From CADEEN01 sp031389585 (GTDB taxonomy: Bacteria; Pseudomonadota; Gammaproteobacteria; Burkholderiales; Burkholderiaceae_C), in NCBI GenBank assembly GCA_031389585.1, contig JANMSS010000295.1:1-24350 (forward strand): a stretch of DNA of 24,350 nucleotides. The letters are read 5' to 3'. The notes below the pieces were generated by a model that was given only the letters and a program-made list of their open reading frames with translations, was not told where the DNA came from and made no database searches. Positions 9,405 through 17,476 of this stretch are shown in pieces. The position numbers were made by a program, and so were the translations under genes. Within the stretch, counting starts at the first letter, position 1. The number at the start of each line of letters is the position of its first letter.

Positions 9405-10768
9405 ACCTGATGCTGCTCCGGGCGGCCAGCGTGCTGGTGGCGATGCTGATCGGTGCCGCTTTCGGCTGGGTTGGCGGCAGTCTCGTGCATTGGCCCCAAG
9501 TGGGTGCCTTGGGTGGCGCAGCGCTGGCCATCACCCTGGTGACGTTGCGCGATGCCGGAAAGGGGCGGCGATTGCGGGCTTGGCTGCGCGGTGCGCAGGA
9601 CCAGCCGGCGCCGCGCGACACCGGCTTCTGGGGCGAGCTCGGTTACCGGATCGAACGCGCGCTGCGCCTGCGCGAGCGCGCGACGGCCCAAGAGCAGACC
9701 CGTTTGCAGGAGTTCCTCTCGGCCATCGAAGCCTCGCCCAATGGCGTGATGATGCTCGACGCCAACGAGCAGATCGCCTGGTGCAACTCACCCGCGGCCG
9801 ACCACTTCGGCATTGATCCCGAGCGTGACCGCCTGCAACGGGTGACCAACCTCGTGCGGTCGCCCGCGTTCGTTGCCCATCTGCAGCACGGATCGCTGGC
9901 TGAGCCGGTCGTGTTTGCCGGCCCGCGCGGCCGTGCCACGCTGTCGGTGCTGGTGCGGCCCTATGGCGAAGGCATGAAGCTGGTGCTGTCGCAGGACATC
10001 ACCGAGCGCGAGCGCACCGACGCGATGCGGCGCGACTTTGTCGCCAACGTGTCGCACGAAATCCGCACACCGCTGACCGTCCTGGCCGGTTTCGTCGAAA
10101 CGCTGGCCACCGTGCCGCTGACGGCCGCCGAGCGTCCGCGCGTGCTGAATTTGATGCGCCAGCAGACCGATCGCATCCAGGCCCTGGTCAATGACCTGTT
10201 GACGCTGGCGCAGCTCGAAGGCGGTCCGTTGCCGGATGCCGACCGCTGGGTGGCGATCGACAGTACGCTGCAGGCGGTGTTCGCCGACGCCCAGGCCCTG
10301 TCAGGCACCCGCCATCTGATCACGCTCGACGCGCAGGCGGGCTGCCTGGTCGCTGGTGCCGAGGCCGAGCTGTGCAGCGCCATGGGCAACCTGGTCAGCA
10401 ATGCCGTTCGCTACACGCCGGACGGCGGCACGATCGAGATTCGTTGGCGCATCCGTGACAGCGATGGTTGTGCCGAGTTCGAGGTCCGCGACAGCGGCAT
10501 TGGCATCGACAAGGAGCATTTGCCACGCCTCACCGAACGCTTCTACCGCGTCGACGGCAGCCGCTCACGTGACACCGGCGGCACCGGCCTGGGCCTCGCG
10601 ATCGTCAAGCATGTGGTGCAGCGCCATGGCGGCAACCTCGCCATCCAGAGCGAGCCCGGCAAGGGTTCCATCTTCAAGCTCGCCTTGCCGGCGGCCCGCG
10701 TGCGCAGCACTGAGGGCAACGCTGGCAGCACGACCGAGCCGGTCAAGGTCTCAGCGGGAGCGGCGTAG
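9401..10768 (+). CDS. phoR: Phosphate regulon sensor histidine kinase PhoR
   Basis: Inner-membrane kinase that phosphorylates PhoB under phosphate limitation. The 455 residues begin with two close hydrophobic helices (about 5-28 and 33-48) without a large periplasmic domain, as expected for a PhoR that senses through PhoU/Pst. A basic linker follows, then a PAS domain (from about residue 105, SAIEASPNGVMMLD), HisKA with His 219 in VSHEIRTP, and an HATPase domain with N box NLVSNAVRYTPDGG, G1 DSGIGID and G2 GGTGLGLAI. The start is fixed by the ATGA overlap with phoB. The 3' end overlaps the convergent glycosyltransferase gene by 18 bases. Confidence 0.96.
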   Translation: MNLMLLRAASVLVAMLIGAAFGWVGGSLVHWPQVGALGGAALAITLVTLRDAGKGRRLRAWLRGAQDQPAPRDTGFWGELGYRIERALRLRERATAQEQTRLQEFLSAIEASPNGVMMLDANEQIAWCNSPAADHFGIDPERDRLQRVTNLVRSPAFVAHLQHGSLAEPVVFAGPRGRATLSVLVRPYGEGMKLVLSQDITERERTDAMRRDFVANVSHEIRTPLTVLAGFVETLATVPLTAAERPRVLNLMRQQTDRIQALVNDLLTLAQLEGGPLPDADRWVAIDSTLQAVFADAQALSGTRHLITLDAQAGCLVAGAEAELCSAMGNLVSNAVRYTPDGGTIEIRWRIRDSDGCAEFEVRDSGIGIDKEHLPRLTERFYRVDGSRSRDTGGTGLGLAIVKHVVQRHGGNLAIQSEPGKGSIFKLALPAARVRSTEGNAGSTTEPVKVSAGAA

Positions 10769-12412
10769 CACCTGGGTGGTCTCGTCGCGGTCGGTCGGCC
10801 GCGTGATCCGGGCGACCACTTCCCATCCGGCCGGCACGCTGGTCGTCGCTTGAGCGCTGGTTTGCTGCTGCAAGCGCACGGCGCAAGCACTCAGCGCTTC
10901 GCTGCTGGTATCGACGCGCCAGCGTCCGTACTGCTCGAGTGCGGCCACCGCCGAGCGCGGGTAGCCCGGGGCGGCCACGCAGGCGCCGACCGGCACATGC
11001 GGGGCTAGGCGGTTGACCCACGGGCGGTTGCTGCGTGCGTAATCGAGCAGTGGCAACCACAGCGTCATCAACAACAGCCACGCCAGCGCGACACCGCCGG
11101 CCGGCAGCACCAGGCTCTTCCACAAGGCATGCTGGTGGCGTCCCGTGCGCCAACGCACCAACACCAGCCAGGCCACAGTGCCGGCCACGGCAATCATCAT
11201 GCGCAGCGGCGAGAACTGCATGGTGAAGCCGGGTGCGAGCTTGACGATGTTGGCGGCGATGCGCACTGGTTCGCCGGTGAGCATCGCAGCGTAAATGACC
11301 CAAATCGCCAGTGCCGCGATCGTGAAGAAGAACACCGAGAACCAGTCGATCGCCGCACTCGTGCCACGTTGCAACGTCGGCAACGCGAAGGCGGCCAGCA
11401 CGGCAAAGCCGGGCAGGCCGATCATCAGGGCTCGATCGAAGCCGCCCCCGGCAACGCACGCCAGCAGCGCCACCGTGGCCAGCGCCAGCGGCAGCGCAAT
11501 GTGACGCTTGTTCAGGTGACGGCGCCAGCGCCAAAGCGCCCACAAGGCCAGCAGCCACACCGGCCAAAGGAACCACAGCCACAACCGGACCAGTTGCAGG
11601 CCCTGCGCGGCGCTGGCTTGCAGCGCGACGCGCCACGCCCAGGTGCCCAATCCGACGGCCACCACGGCCGCCAAGACGGTCGCGAACGCCGCCCAGCGTG
11701 CGAAGTTGCGGCCGGCCGCGTAGCTCGAGCCTGCGGTGATGGCCACGGCCGCAGCGCCGAACAGGACGGCCATCGTCGGCGCGCCACAGGCGGCGACCAA
11801 GGGCAGTCCCAGCAGCATGGCCAATCGCGCGCGCCAGCGTCGAAATGGTGCTGCAGCGCACGCCCACAGGGCCAATGCGGCGGCGAACAGTTGACCTAGC
11901 TCGGGCGTCGTCTCGTGACCCAGCTGCAGCAACCCAAGCGAGGCGATCAGCGCCAACAACGCACCGTCGGCCATGGCACGGGCATAGTCGACTGGCTTGG
12001 CCTCGCCGCCGAAGGCAAAGGCCACAGGCTGCGCGGCTTCGGTGCGCGCAAGCTGAAACGTCGTGTACCAGGTCAGGACCAGCACGCCCGCCAACAGCAG
12101 CCCGAAGGGGATGCGCGCGGCCATTGGCGCATCGAGCAAGGGCGACAGCAACCAGATGCTGGCCGCCCCGAGCCAGTGCGGCAAGAGTGCGTTCTCTGGC
12201 AGCAGGCCGCCGATCGTCGGTGCCAGCCAACCGGTGCGGCCTTCGGCCATCGCCAGCATGTAGCCGAACGCGGTCTGGTCGGCATGACGCCACGGATCGC
12301 GGCCGAACAGGCCGGGCAGCACATACGCTGCGCAGAGCAGCAGCAGCGCCAGGCGCGGCAGGCGCTGCACGGCGCGCTGCGTGACCAGAGCGGGGGAGGG
12401 TGTCAGGTTCAC
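10751..12412 (-). CDS. Multi-membrane GT-C type glycosyltransferase (ArnT/PMT-like)
   Basis: A 553-residue integral membrane protein with about 12 hydrophobic helices and a soluble C-terminal region of about 100 residues. The first loop after helix 1 carries GRDPWRHADQTAFGYMLAMA, with acidic residues placed as in lipid-linked sugar transferases of the ArnT/PMT/GT-C class. That class transfers sugars from polyprenyl phosphate donors at the outer face of the inner membrane; donor and acceptor are not predictable here. A GTG at 12412 is chosen because it precedes the first helix and follows the rpmE2 terminator; the open frame further upstream would run through that terminator and antisense to rpmE2. 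No ribosome site is strong. Its end overlaps phoR by 18 bases. Family assignment is tentative. Confidence 0.75.
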   Translation of the reverse strand: MNLTPSPALVTQRAVQRLPRLALLLLCAAYVLPGLFGRDPWRHADQTAFGYMLAMAEGRTGWLAPTIGGLLPENALLPHWLGAASIWLLSPLLDAPMAARIPFGLLLAGVLVLTWYTTFQLARTEAAQPVAFAFGGEAKPVDYARAMADGALLALIASLGLLQLGHETTPELGQLFAAALALWACAAAPFRRWRARLAMLLGLPLVAACGAPTMAVLFGAAAVAITAGSSYAAGRNFARWAAFATVLAAVVAVGLGTWAWRVALQASAAQGLQLVRLWLWFLWPVWLLALWALWRWRRHLNKRHIALPLALATVALLACVAGGGFDRALMIGLPGFAVLAAFALPTLQRGTSAAIDWFSVFFFTIAALAIWVIYAAMLTGEPVRIAANIVKLAPGFTMQFSPLRMMIAVAGTVAWLVLVRWRTGRHQHALWKSLVLPAGGVALAWLLLMTLWLPLLDYARSNRPWVNRLAPHVPVGACVAAPGYPRSAVAALEQYGRWRVDTSSEALSACAVRLQQQTSAQATTSVPAGWEVVARITRPTDRDETTQVLRRSR

Positions 12413-12434
12413 GGGTCGATCATGCCGTGTGGCC

Positions 12435-12461
12435 AAAGAAAAAGGGCAGCCGAGGCTGCCC
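12435..12461 (-). terminator. Rho-independent terminator of rpmE2
   Basis: On the minus strand, GGGCAGCC and GGCTGCCC (12444-12461) form an 8-bp inverted repeat around a two-base centre, followed by TTTTTCTTT. It lies 25 bases after the rpmE2 stop and just before the glycosyltransferase start, so it separates the two genes. Confidence 0.9.
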
Positions 12462-12485
12462 TTGTCGTGCCTGCTATGCAGACAA

Positions 12486-12746
12486 TCACTTCTTGGCGGT
12501 GAGCTTGGCGAACTTGTTGCGGAATTTCTCGACGCGCCCGCCGAGGTTGTCGATGCTCTTCTGCGTACCGGTATAGAACGGATGCGACTCGCTGGTGGTC
12601 TCGACCTTGAACATCGGCAGCTCGCGGCCGTCATCCATCTTGATCATTTCCTTGGTCTGCGCGCAGGAGCGCGTGACGAACTTGAACCCGTTGGACAGAT
12701 CGACGAAACAGACGTCGCGATATGCCGGGTGAATGCCTTCTTTCAT
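12486..12746 (-). CDS. rpmE2: 50S ribosomal protein L31 type B
   Basis: An 86-residue ribosomal protein of the large subunit. It is the type B, zinc-free form: the CxxC pairs of the zinc form are absent, and the usual Cys position before HPFYTG is occupied by Ser-Glu-Ser. Recognisable segments are MKEGIHPAY, DLSNGFKF and HPFYTGTQ. A strong GAGAGAGG ribosome site lies 6 bases before the ATG. It follows rho on the same strand after a 230-base spacer and ends at a strong terminator. Zinc-free L31 in other bacteria is often used when zinc is scarce; no zinc operator was recognised here, and in this group type B may simply be the standard copy. Confidence 0.97.
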   Translation of the reverse strand: MKEGIHPAYRDVCFVDLSNGFKFVTRSCAQTKEMIKMDDGRELPMFKVETTSESHPFYTGTQKSIDNLGGRVEKFRNKFAKLTAKK

Positions 12747-12828
12747 GGGAAACCTCTCTCACTTTCGCTGGTGGTGCGGGGAGCCACGCCTCGAACTTGG
12801 GCGCACTTTCCCTGGCGGAAAAGCGTGG

Positions 12829-12834
12829 ATTGTA
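12829..12834 (-). promoter_or_regulatory. Possible -10 box for rpmE2
   Basis: TACAAT on the minus strand matches 5 of 6 bases of the -10 consensus and lies 82 bases upstream of the rpmE2 start, immediately beside the GC-rich repeat segment. No convincing -35 box accompanies it, so this is a weak call. Confidence 0.35.
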
Positions 12835-12854
12835 GCGGCCGGCGCCTCGGGCCA

Positions 12855-12963
12855 GCGCCGGGCCGCTCCCAAGCCTGTCCTGAGCCCTGCAATTCCGATC
12901 GCCCTGAGCTTGTCGAAGGGAGGGCGGCCCGAGCTCCCCCCGGGGGGCGACGCCGCAGGCGTC
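12855..12963. repeat. GC-rich intergenic repeat segment between rho and rpmE2
   Basis: The 230-base rho-rpmE2 spacer contains a segment with CCCTGAGCTTGTCGAAGGG at 12902-12920, the palindrome CCCCCCGGGGGG at 12936-12947, and the inverted repeat GACGCC-GCA-GGCGTC at 12949-12963. These modules resemble short repeats scattered through Burkholderiales intergenic DNA (recalled, not searched). The hairpins lie just downstream of the rho stop and may serve as its transcript end, although there is no T tract. Confidence 0.6.
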
Positions 12964-12976
12964 TTGGGGCCGACAG

Positions 12977-14239
12977 TTACCCGCCGCGCCGCATCATGTC
13001 GAAGAAGTCGAGGTTGTTCTTGGTCGCCTTCATCTTCTCCAGGATGAACTCCATCGCCTCAATCTCGTCCATCGGGTAGAGCAGCTTGCGCAGGATCCAG
13101 GTCTTTTGCAGGATCTCCGGCTTGAGCAGCAACTCCTCGCGCCGGGTGCCGCTCTTGTTGAGCAGGATCGACGGATAGACGCGCTTCTCGGACATGCGGC
13201 GGTCGAGGTAGATCTCGCAGTTGCCGGTGCCCTTGAATTCCTCGTAGATCACCTCGTCCATGCGCGAGCCAGTGTCGACCAGCGCCGTCCCGATGATCGT
13301 CAGCGAGCCGCCTTCTTCGACGTTGCGCGCTGCGCCGAAGAAGCGCTTGGGTCGCTGCAGGGCGTTGGCGTCGACGCCGCCTGTGAGCACCTTGCCCGAC
13401 GAGGGCAGCACATTGTTGTAGGCCCGCGCCAGACGCGTGATCGAGTCGAGCAGGATCACCACGTCCTTCTTCATCTCGACCAGGCGCTTGGCTCGCTCGA
13501 TCACCATCTCGGCCACCTGCACATGGCGCGCAGCGGGCTCATCGAAGGTCGAGCTGATGACCTCGCCGCGCACCGTGCGCTGCATCTCGGTCACTTCCTC
13601 GGGCCGCTCGTCGACCAGCAGCACGATCAGGTGCACGTCCGGGTAGTTGGCGACGATCGCATGCGCGAAGTGCTGCATCATCACCGTCTTGCCGCTCTTG
13701 GGCTGCGAGACCAGCAAGGCGCGCTGGCCTTTGCCCAGCGGGGCGATCAGGTCGATGATGCGGCTGGTGATGTTCTCTTCGCTCTTGATCTCGCGTTCGA
13801 GCTTGAACTGTTCCTTTGGGAACAGCGGCGTCAAGTTCTCGAACATGATCTTGTGCTTGCTCTCCTCGGGCAGCAGGCCGTTGACCCGGTCGACCTTGAC
13901 CAGCGCGAAGTAACGCTCGCCGTCCTTGGGCACCCGCACTTCGCCTTCGACCATGTCGCCGGTGTGCAGGTTGAAGCGGCGGATCTGGCTCGGCGACAGG
14001 TAGATGTCGTCGGTGCTGGCCATGTAGCTGGCCTCGATCGAGCGCAGGAAGCCGAACCCGTCGGGCAGCACCTCCAGGACGCCGTCGCCGAAGACTTGTT
14101 CGCCTCCCTTGGCGCGCTTTTTCATGATCGCGAACATCAGCTCCTGCTTGCGCAGGCGGGCGACGTTCTCGATCTCCAGCTCGTCGCCCATCTTGATGAG
14201 CTCGGAGACGTGCTGTGCTTTCAGTTCTGACAGATGCAT
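12977..14239 (-). CDS. rho: Transcription termination factor Rho
   Basis: Hexameric RNA helicase that ends transcription at C-rich, untranslated RNA. The 420 residues comprise an N-terminal helical domain (MHLSELK), the cold-shock-like primary RNA site (GDGVLEVLPDGFGFLR, about 51-66), Walker A QPKSGKT (179-185), Walker B VVILLD (Asp 265), the Q loop LTGGVDANAL and the C-terminal FFDMMRRGG. Positions match E. coli Rho closely. The ATG at 14239 gives the standard N-terminus; a TTG four codons upstream sits directly against GAGGG and is less likely. It is preceded by a 237-base leader and its own promoter in the end of trxA. Confidence 0.98.
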   Translation of the reverse strand: MHLSELKAQHVSELIKMGDELEIENVARLRKQELMFAIMKKRAKGGEQVFGDGVLEVLPDGFGFLRSIEASYMASTDDIYLSPSQIRRFNLHTGDMVEGEVRVPKDGERYFALVKVDRVNGLLPEESKHKIMFENLTPLFPKEQFKLEREIKSEENITSRIIDLIAPLGKGQRALLVSQPKSGKTVMMQHFAHAIVANYPDVHLIVLLVDERPEEVTEMQRTVRGEVISSTFDEPAARHVQVAEMVIERAKRLVEMKKDVVILLDSITRLARAYNNVLPSSGKVLTGGVDANALQRPKRFFGAARNVEEGGSLTIIGTALVDTGSRMDEVIYEEFKGTGNCEIYLDRRMSEKRVYPSILLNKSGTRREELLLKPEILQKTWILRKLLYPMDEIEAMEFILEKMKATKNNLDFFDMMRRGG

Positions 14240-14476
14240 GGCGTTGGCCAACCCTCAGGGTGACACGGGCCTTGCCAGGCGGCGTGCCGGATGGTTCGGC
14301 CCCAGTCGAATAGTCATGTGCTGCCCCTGCGGCGGCTTCCGACGCGCGGGTGGCGCATGCGGTTGACTCTAGGCAGGGGTGGGGGCCGAAACCGCGGGCC
14401 TGGTGCCGTCTACGGGCAAACGCACAGGGCGCGGTGGCAATCTCGGGCCGGGGCGGTGAGAGCCGCCTCGGCAATG
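14240..14476 (-). promoter_or_regulatory. Long C-rich rho leader, candidate rut/attenuation region
   Basis: The stretch between trxA and rho holds no annotated gene. On the minus strand it is visibly C-rich and interrupted by few A/T bases, especially the complement of about 14330-14460, with repeated CCGCC, CCACC and CCCC runs. In several bacteria rho is autoregulated by Rho-dependent attenuation in its leader, and this leader fits that model. It also contains a 20-codon upstream frame at 14255-14317. The function is inferred. Confidence 0.5.
14255..14317 (-). CDS. Candidate 20-residue leader peptide upstream of rho
   Basis: An ATG at 14317 on the minus strand starts a 20-codon frame beginning MTIRLGPNHPARR and ending in the TGA that is part of TGAGGG, 15 bases before the rho start. 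AGGGG lies about 6 bases before the ATG and could serve as ribosome site. Translation here would shield the leader RNA from Rho. There is no proof of expression, and a frame this short may occur by chance. Confidence 0.3.
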   Translation of the reverse strand: MTIRLGPNHPARRLARPVSP

Positions 14477-14482
14477 CGGCAG

Positions 14483-14513
14483 ATTATAGATGACCGTCGA
14501 TGAATGACGTCAA
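14483..14513 (-). promoter_or_regulatory. rho promoter overlapping the trxA stop codon
   Basis: On the minus strand, TTGACG (14508-14513) and a perfect TATAAT (14483-14488) are separated by 19 bases. The TAA stop of trxA (14484-14486) is inside the -10 box. The wide spacing lowers the expected strength, but both hexamers are near-consensus in very GC-rich DNA. Confidence 0.65.
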
Positions 14514-14813
14514 CTGCGATTTTGACAGCGCCCCGACCTTGGTTGCGGCGAGCTGGCCGTCCTTGAACAACATGAGGGTCGGAATACCGCGGATGCCGAA
14601 CTTGGCGGGCACGGCGCTGTTTTCGTCGACGTTCATCTTGGCGACCTGCAAGCGCCCGTCGTAGGCCTTGGACACCTCGTCCAGGATCGGGGCAATCGCC
14701 TTGCACGGCCCGCACCACTCGGCCCAGTAGTCAACCAGCACCGGCTTGTCGGCCTTCAGGACATCGGCCTCGAAGGACGCGTCGGAGACATGCTTGATCA
14801 ATTCACTCGACAT
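14484..14813 (-). CDS. trxA: Thioredoxin 1
   Basis: A 109-residue cytosolic disulfide reductase. It carries the active site WCGPC (Cys 34 and Cys 37), the buried Asp 28 (VLVDYWAEW), the cis-proline loop GIPT (Pro 78) and the C-terminal KSQLTSFIDGHL helix. Reduced by thioredoxin reductase, it supplies electrons to ribonucleotide reductase and many other proteins. GAGGA about 8 bases before the ATG at 14813 supports this start; the longer open frame upstream would be antisense to the addB-like gene. It heads the trxA-rho-rpmE2 block, a common betaproteobacterial arrangement. Confidence 0.97.
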   Translation of the reverse strand: MSSELIKHVSDASFEADVLKADKPVLVDYWAEWCGPCKAIAPILDEVSKAYDGRLQVAKMNVDENSAVPAKFGIRGIPTLMLFKDGQLAATKVGALSKSQLTSFIDGHL

Positions 14814-14914
14814 GGTTTGGATCCTCGAAACCCGGGAGCCATCGACGGCGCAGGGCACAATGATTCTGACACAAGCATCGACTCGGCCGTGCCCGAGGGC
14901 CGTGGTTCCTCTCA

Positions 14915-17476
14915 ATGACAACGATAGCGCGCCAGCGGCTTGACAGCGGGCCCGTCGACCGCGACTTCTGGCCCGAGCTGGCCACGCTGTCGGCGCGTTG
15001 GCTGGCGCAAGTCGGTGCGCCAGCTCGCGACGGCGTCGTGTTGCTGCCGCATGCCGGCCTGTTGGGCAACGCCCGCGCGGCCTTCGCCCGCGTCGGCGGC
15101 TGGCAGCCGCGTATTGAGACGCCGCGCACATTGGCAGCCACGCTGATCCCGCCAATCGCTACGCACGCAGGAGCCCCCTGTGGCGAGCCCGCCACCGACC
15201 GGCTTGCCGCGGCGAATCTCCTCAGAGGGCAGGGCTCCGGCCAGGCCTGGGCCGCGCGCGACCCGCGGGCGTTCGACGCAGCGGTTGCCTTGCTGGCCGA
15301 CACCGCGCAGGGCCTGATACTCGCTGCACAGGCGCGGACATTGCAAGAGCGCAGCGCCTGGTGGGCAGGACTGCGCGAGGCCTTACCGCCCGTGGGCGGC
15401 CCGGGCGCGACCGAACGCTGGCTCGCACGCCTGGCACTCGAATGGGCGGCTGCGGCCGATGCGCCCATCACCGACGCCCTGTGGTCGCTGCGCCCCGCAG
15501 CCTGGATCGGATTGCGTGCTTTGGGCGAGGACGCCTTTATGCGGCGCTTGCTGGATCGGGCCACGGCCGACGGCGTTCCCGTGCTGTGGCTCGACGCCGA
15601 TCCGCCGCCAACCCATCTCTTCGACCCGTCGGCGTCGCTGCCAGCGCCGACCTGTGCACGAGCCGATGGATTGGAGGACGAAGCCAGCGCGGCGGCCCTC
15701 GCGGTGCTCGATGCCCTGGACCGCGGTCAGGCGCCGGTGGCCTTGATCGCACAGGACCGGCTGGTTGTGCGCCGGATCCGCGCACTGCTCGAACGCGCGG
15801 GCGTCTTGCTGGCCGACGAAACCGGCTGGACGCTGTCGACGACGCGCGCAGCGGCCCATGTGATGGCGCTGCTCAGGGCCGCAGCGCCAGCCGCCGGGCG
15901 CGATGTCCTGATCGAAGCGCTCAAGGCCGAGGCGCCTGACGCCGCTGCCGCGCTCGAAGACGCCTGGCGCCGCGACCGCACGCCCAGCCCATCGGCTCTG
16001 ACGGCATTGCAGGCCTTGCGTGGGCGATTGGCGGCCTTGCAGGGCGCCGGCCGGCGCCGCCTGTCGGTTTGGATCGTTGCATTGCGCAGCGCCTCCCCGG
16101 TGTTGATGACCCTGCTCGCGGCCGACGCGGCGGGCCGCGAGGTGCTGGCGGCGCTCCATCTGGGCGGCGCGCCGGGCAATGCTGCGTGGCGCGCCGCTGC
16201 CGACGCCACGCCGCTGGACTTCTTCGCTTTCACCGCCTGGATCGACGCCACGCTGGAAGCGGCCAGCTTCGTGCTGCCGGCCAACCCGCAGGCGCAGGTC
16301 GTGATCACGCCGCTTGCGCGCGCCGCGCTGCGGCCCTTTGGCGCGGTGGTGTTCCCAGGCTGCGACGACCAGCACCTTGGCGCAGCCACCGCCATGCCGG
16401 CGTTGATCCCCGACACGGTGGCCGGTGACTTTGGTCTGCCCAACGCGACGCAGCGGCGCGAGCGCGAAACCCTGGCCTTTGCCCAACTGTTGCGCGCGCC
16501 GAACCTGCATCTGCTGTACCGCACGCACGATGGCGACGAGCCCTTGGCGATCAGCCCGCTGGTCGACCTGGCTTGGCACGCGCGGCGGCGCGCCGGCCAG
16601 CCTGTGCCCGACGACGTGAAAGTGGCGCTGCCGATCGCGCAAGTCGCGCGCCGGCCGCTTTCTCGGCCCGCGCCGACGATGGCGCAGGGCCTGCCCGCGA
16701 GGCTGTCGGCGTCTGCAGTTGAAGCGCTGCGAGCCTGCCCGTACCGATTCTTTGCGCGCGTCGCGCTCGGCCTGGGCGATAGCACCGAACTCGACGCAGC
16801 CCTGGACAAGAGCGACCACGGCCGCTGGCTCCACGCGGTGCTGCATCGCTTTCACAGCGAGCGCAGCGGCACTGATGACCGCGGGCAACTTCTGGCCGCG
16901 GCCGATGCGGTGCAGGCGCAATTGGGGCTCGACGCTGCCTCGCACTGGCCGTTTCGCGCTGCCTTCGACACCGTCGCCGACCACTATCTGGCCTGGCTGC
17001 ATGAGCGCGACGCGCAGGGCTGGCACTTCGCGGGCGGCGAGCTCGAACGCCGTTGCGTTCCGCCTGACCTTGAGGGCCTGGTCCTCGATGGCCGTTTGGA
17101 CCGCATCGACCTGGCCGGCACGGGCGGGGCAGGCGGCGCCATGCTGATCGACTACAAGACCGGCAACGCCGACAAGCTGAGCAAGCTCGTGCGCACGCCA
17201 CTCGAAGACACGCAGCTCGCGTTCTACGCCGCACTGCTGACCGACGAGCCGCACGAGCCGCCGCCGCGGGCCATCTACCTGGCCATCGACGAGCGCAAGC
17301 CACCACGTGAGATCGAGCACGCGGACGTGGCGCACAGCGCCGCGCTGCTGGTCGAAGGCCTGGCCGCTGATCTGGCTGCGCTGCGCGAGGGCGTCGGTGC
17401 GCCCGCGCTCGGCGAAGGCGAGGCCTGTGAGTTCTGCCACGCGCGCGGGCTGTGCCGGCGCGACCACTGGACATGA
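14915..17476 (+). CDS. addB: AddB-like PD-(D/E)XK nuclease with Fe-S cysteines
   Basis: An 853-residue partner subunit of an AddAB-type enzyme that resects DNA double-strand breaks for RecA-dependent repair. The C-terminal nuclease has GRLDRID (Asp 729, Asp 732), DYKTG (Asp 746, Lys 748) and Gln 767/Tyr 771. Four cysteines are placed as in the iron-sulfur staple of AddB: Cys 608 (ACPYRFF) and C-x2-C-x5-C at 838, 841 and 847. The N-terminal half is helicase-like in length, but no Walker A is visible, so it is presumably a catalytically dead helicase scaffold. The start at 14915 lacks a good ribosome site (GAGGG is 15 bases away). The 101-base spacer to the divergent trxA shows no clear promoter. 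The helicase partner follows at 17693. The symbol is by family resemblance. Confidence 0.88.
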   Translation: MTTIARQRLDSGPVDRDFWPELATLSARWLAQVGAPARDGVVLLPHAGLLGNARAAFARVGGWQPRIETPRTLAATLIPPIATHAGAPCGEPATDRLAAANLLRGQGSGQAWAARDPRAFDAAVALLADTAQGLILAAQARTLQERSAWWAGLREALPPVGGPGATERWLARLALEWAAAADAPITDALWSLRPAAWIGLRALGEDAFMRRLLDRATADGVPVLWLDADPPPTHLFDPSASLPAPTCARADGLEDEASAAALAVLDALDRGQAPVALIAQDRLVVRRIRALLERAGVLLADETGWTLSTTRAAAHVMALLRAAAPAAGRDVLIEALKAEAPDAAAALEDAWRRDRTPSPSALTALQALRGRLAALQGAGRRRLSVWIVALRSASPVLMTLLAADAAGREVLAALHLGGAPGNAAWRAAADATPLDFFAFTAWIDATLEAASFVLPANPQAQVVITPLARAALRPFGAVVFPGCDDQHLGAATAMPALIPDTVAGDFGLPNATQRRERETLAFAQLLRAPNLHLLYRTHDGDEPLAISPLVDLAWHARRRAGQPVPDDVKVALPIAQVARRPLSRPAPTMAQGLPARLSASAVEALRACPYRFFARVALGLGDSTELDAALDKSDHGRWLHAVLHRFHSERSGTDDRGQLLAAADAVQAQLGLDAASHWPFRAAFDTVADHYLAWLHERDAQGWHFAGGELERRCVPPDLEGLVLDGRLDRIDLAGTGGAGGAMLIDYKTGNADKLSKLVRTPLEDTQLAFYAALLTDEPHEPPPRAIYLAIDERKPPREIEHADVAHSAALLVEGLAADLAALREGVGAPALGEGEACEFCHARGLCRRDHWT

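Noticed and set aside
13106..14230. A 374-codon plus-strand frame opposite rho
   Set aside because: Antisense to highly conserved rho; its Asp/His/Leu-rich composition is typical of a reversed coding frame.
14814..14914. Divergent promoters between trxA and the addB-like gene
   Set aside because: Promoters must exist near here, but no pair of -35/-10 hexamers at acceptable spacing could be defended; the best match (CAGAAT on the minus strand) has no -35 partner.
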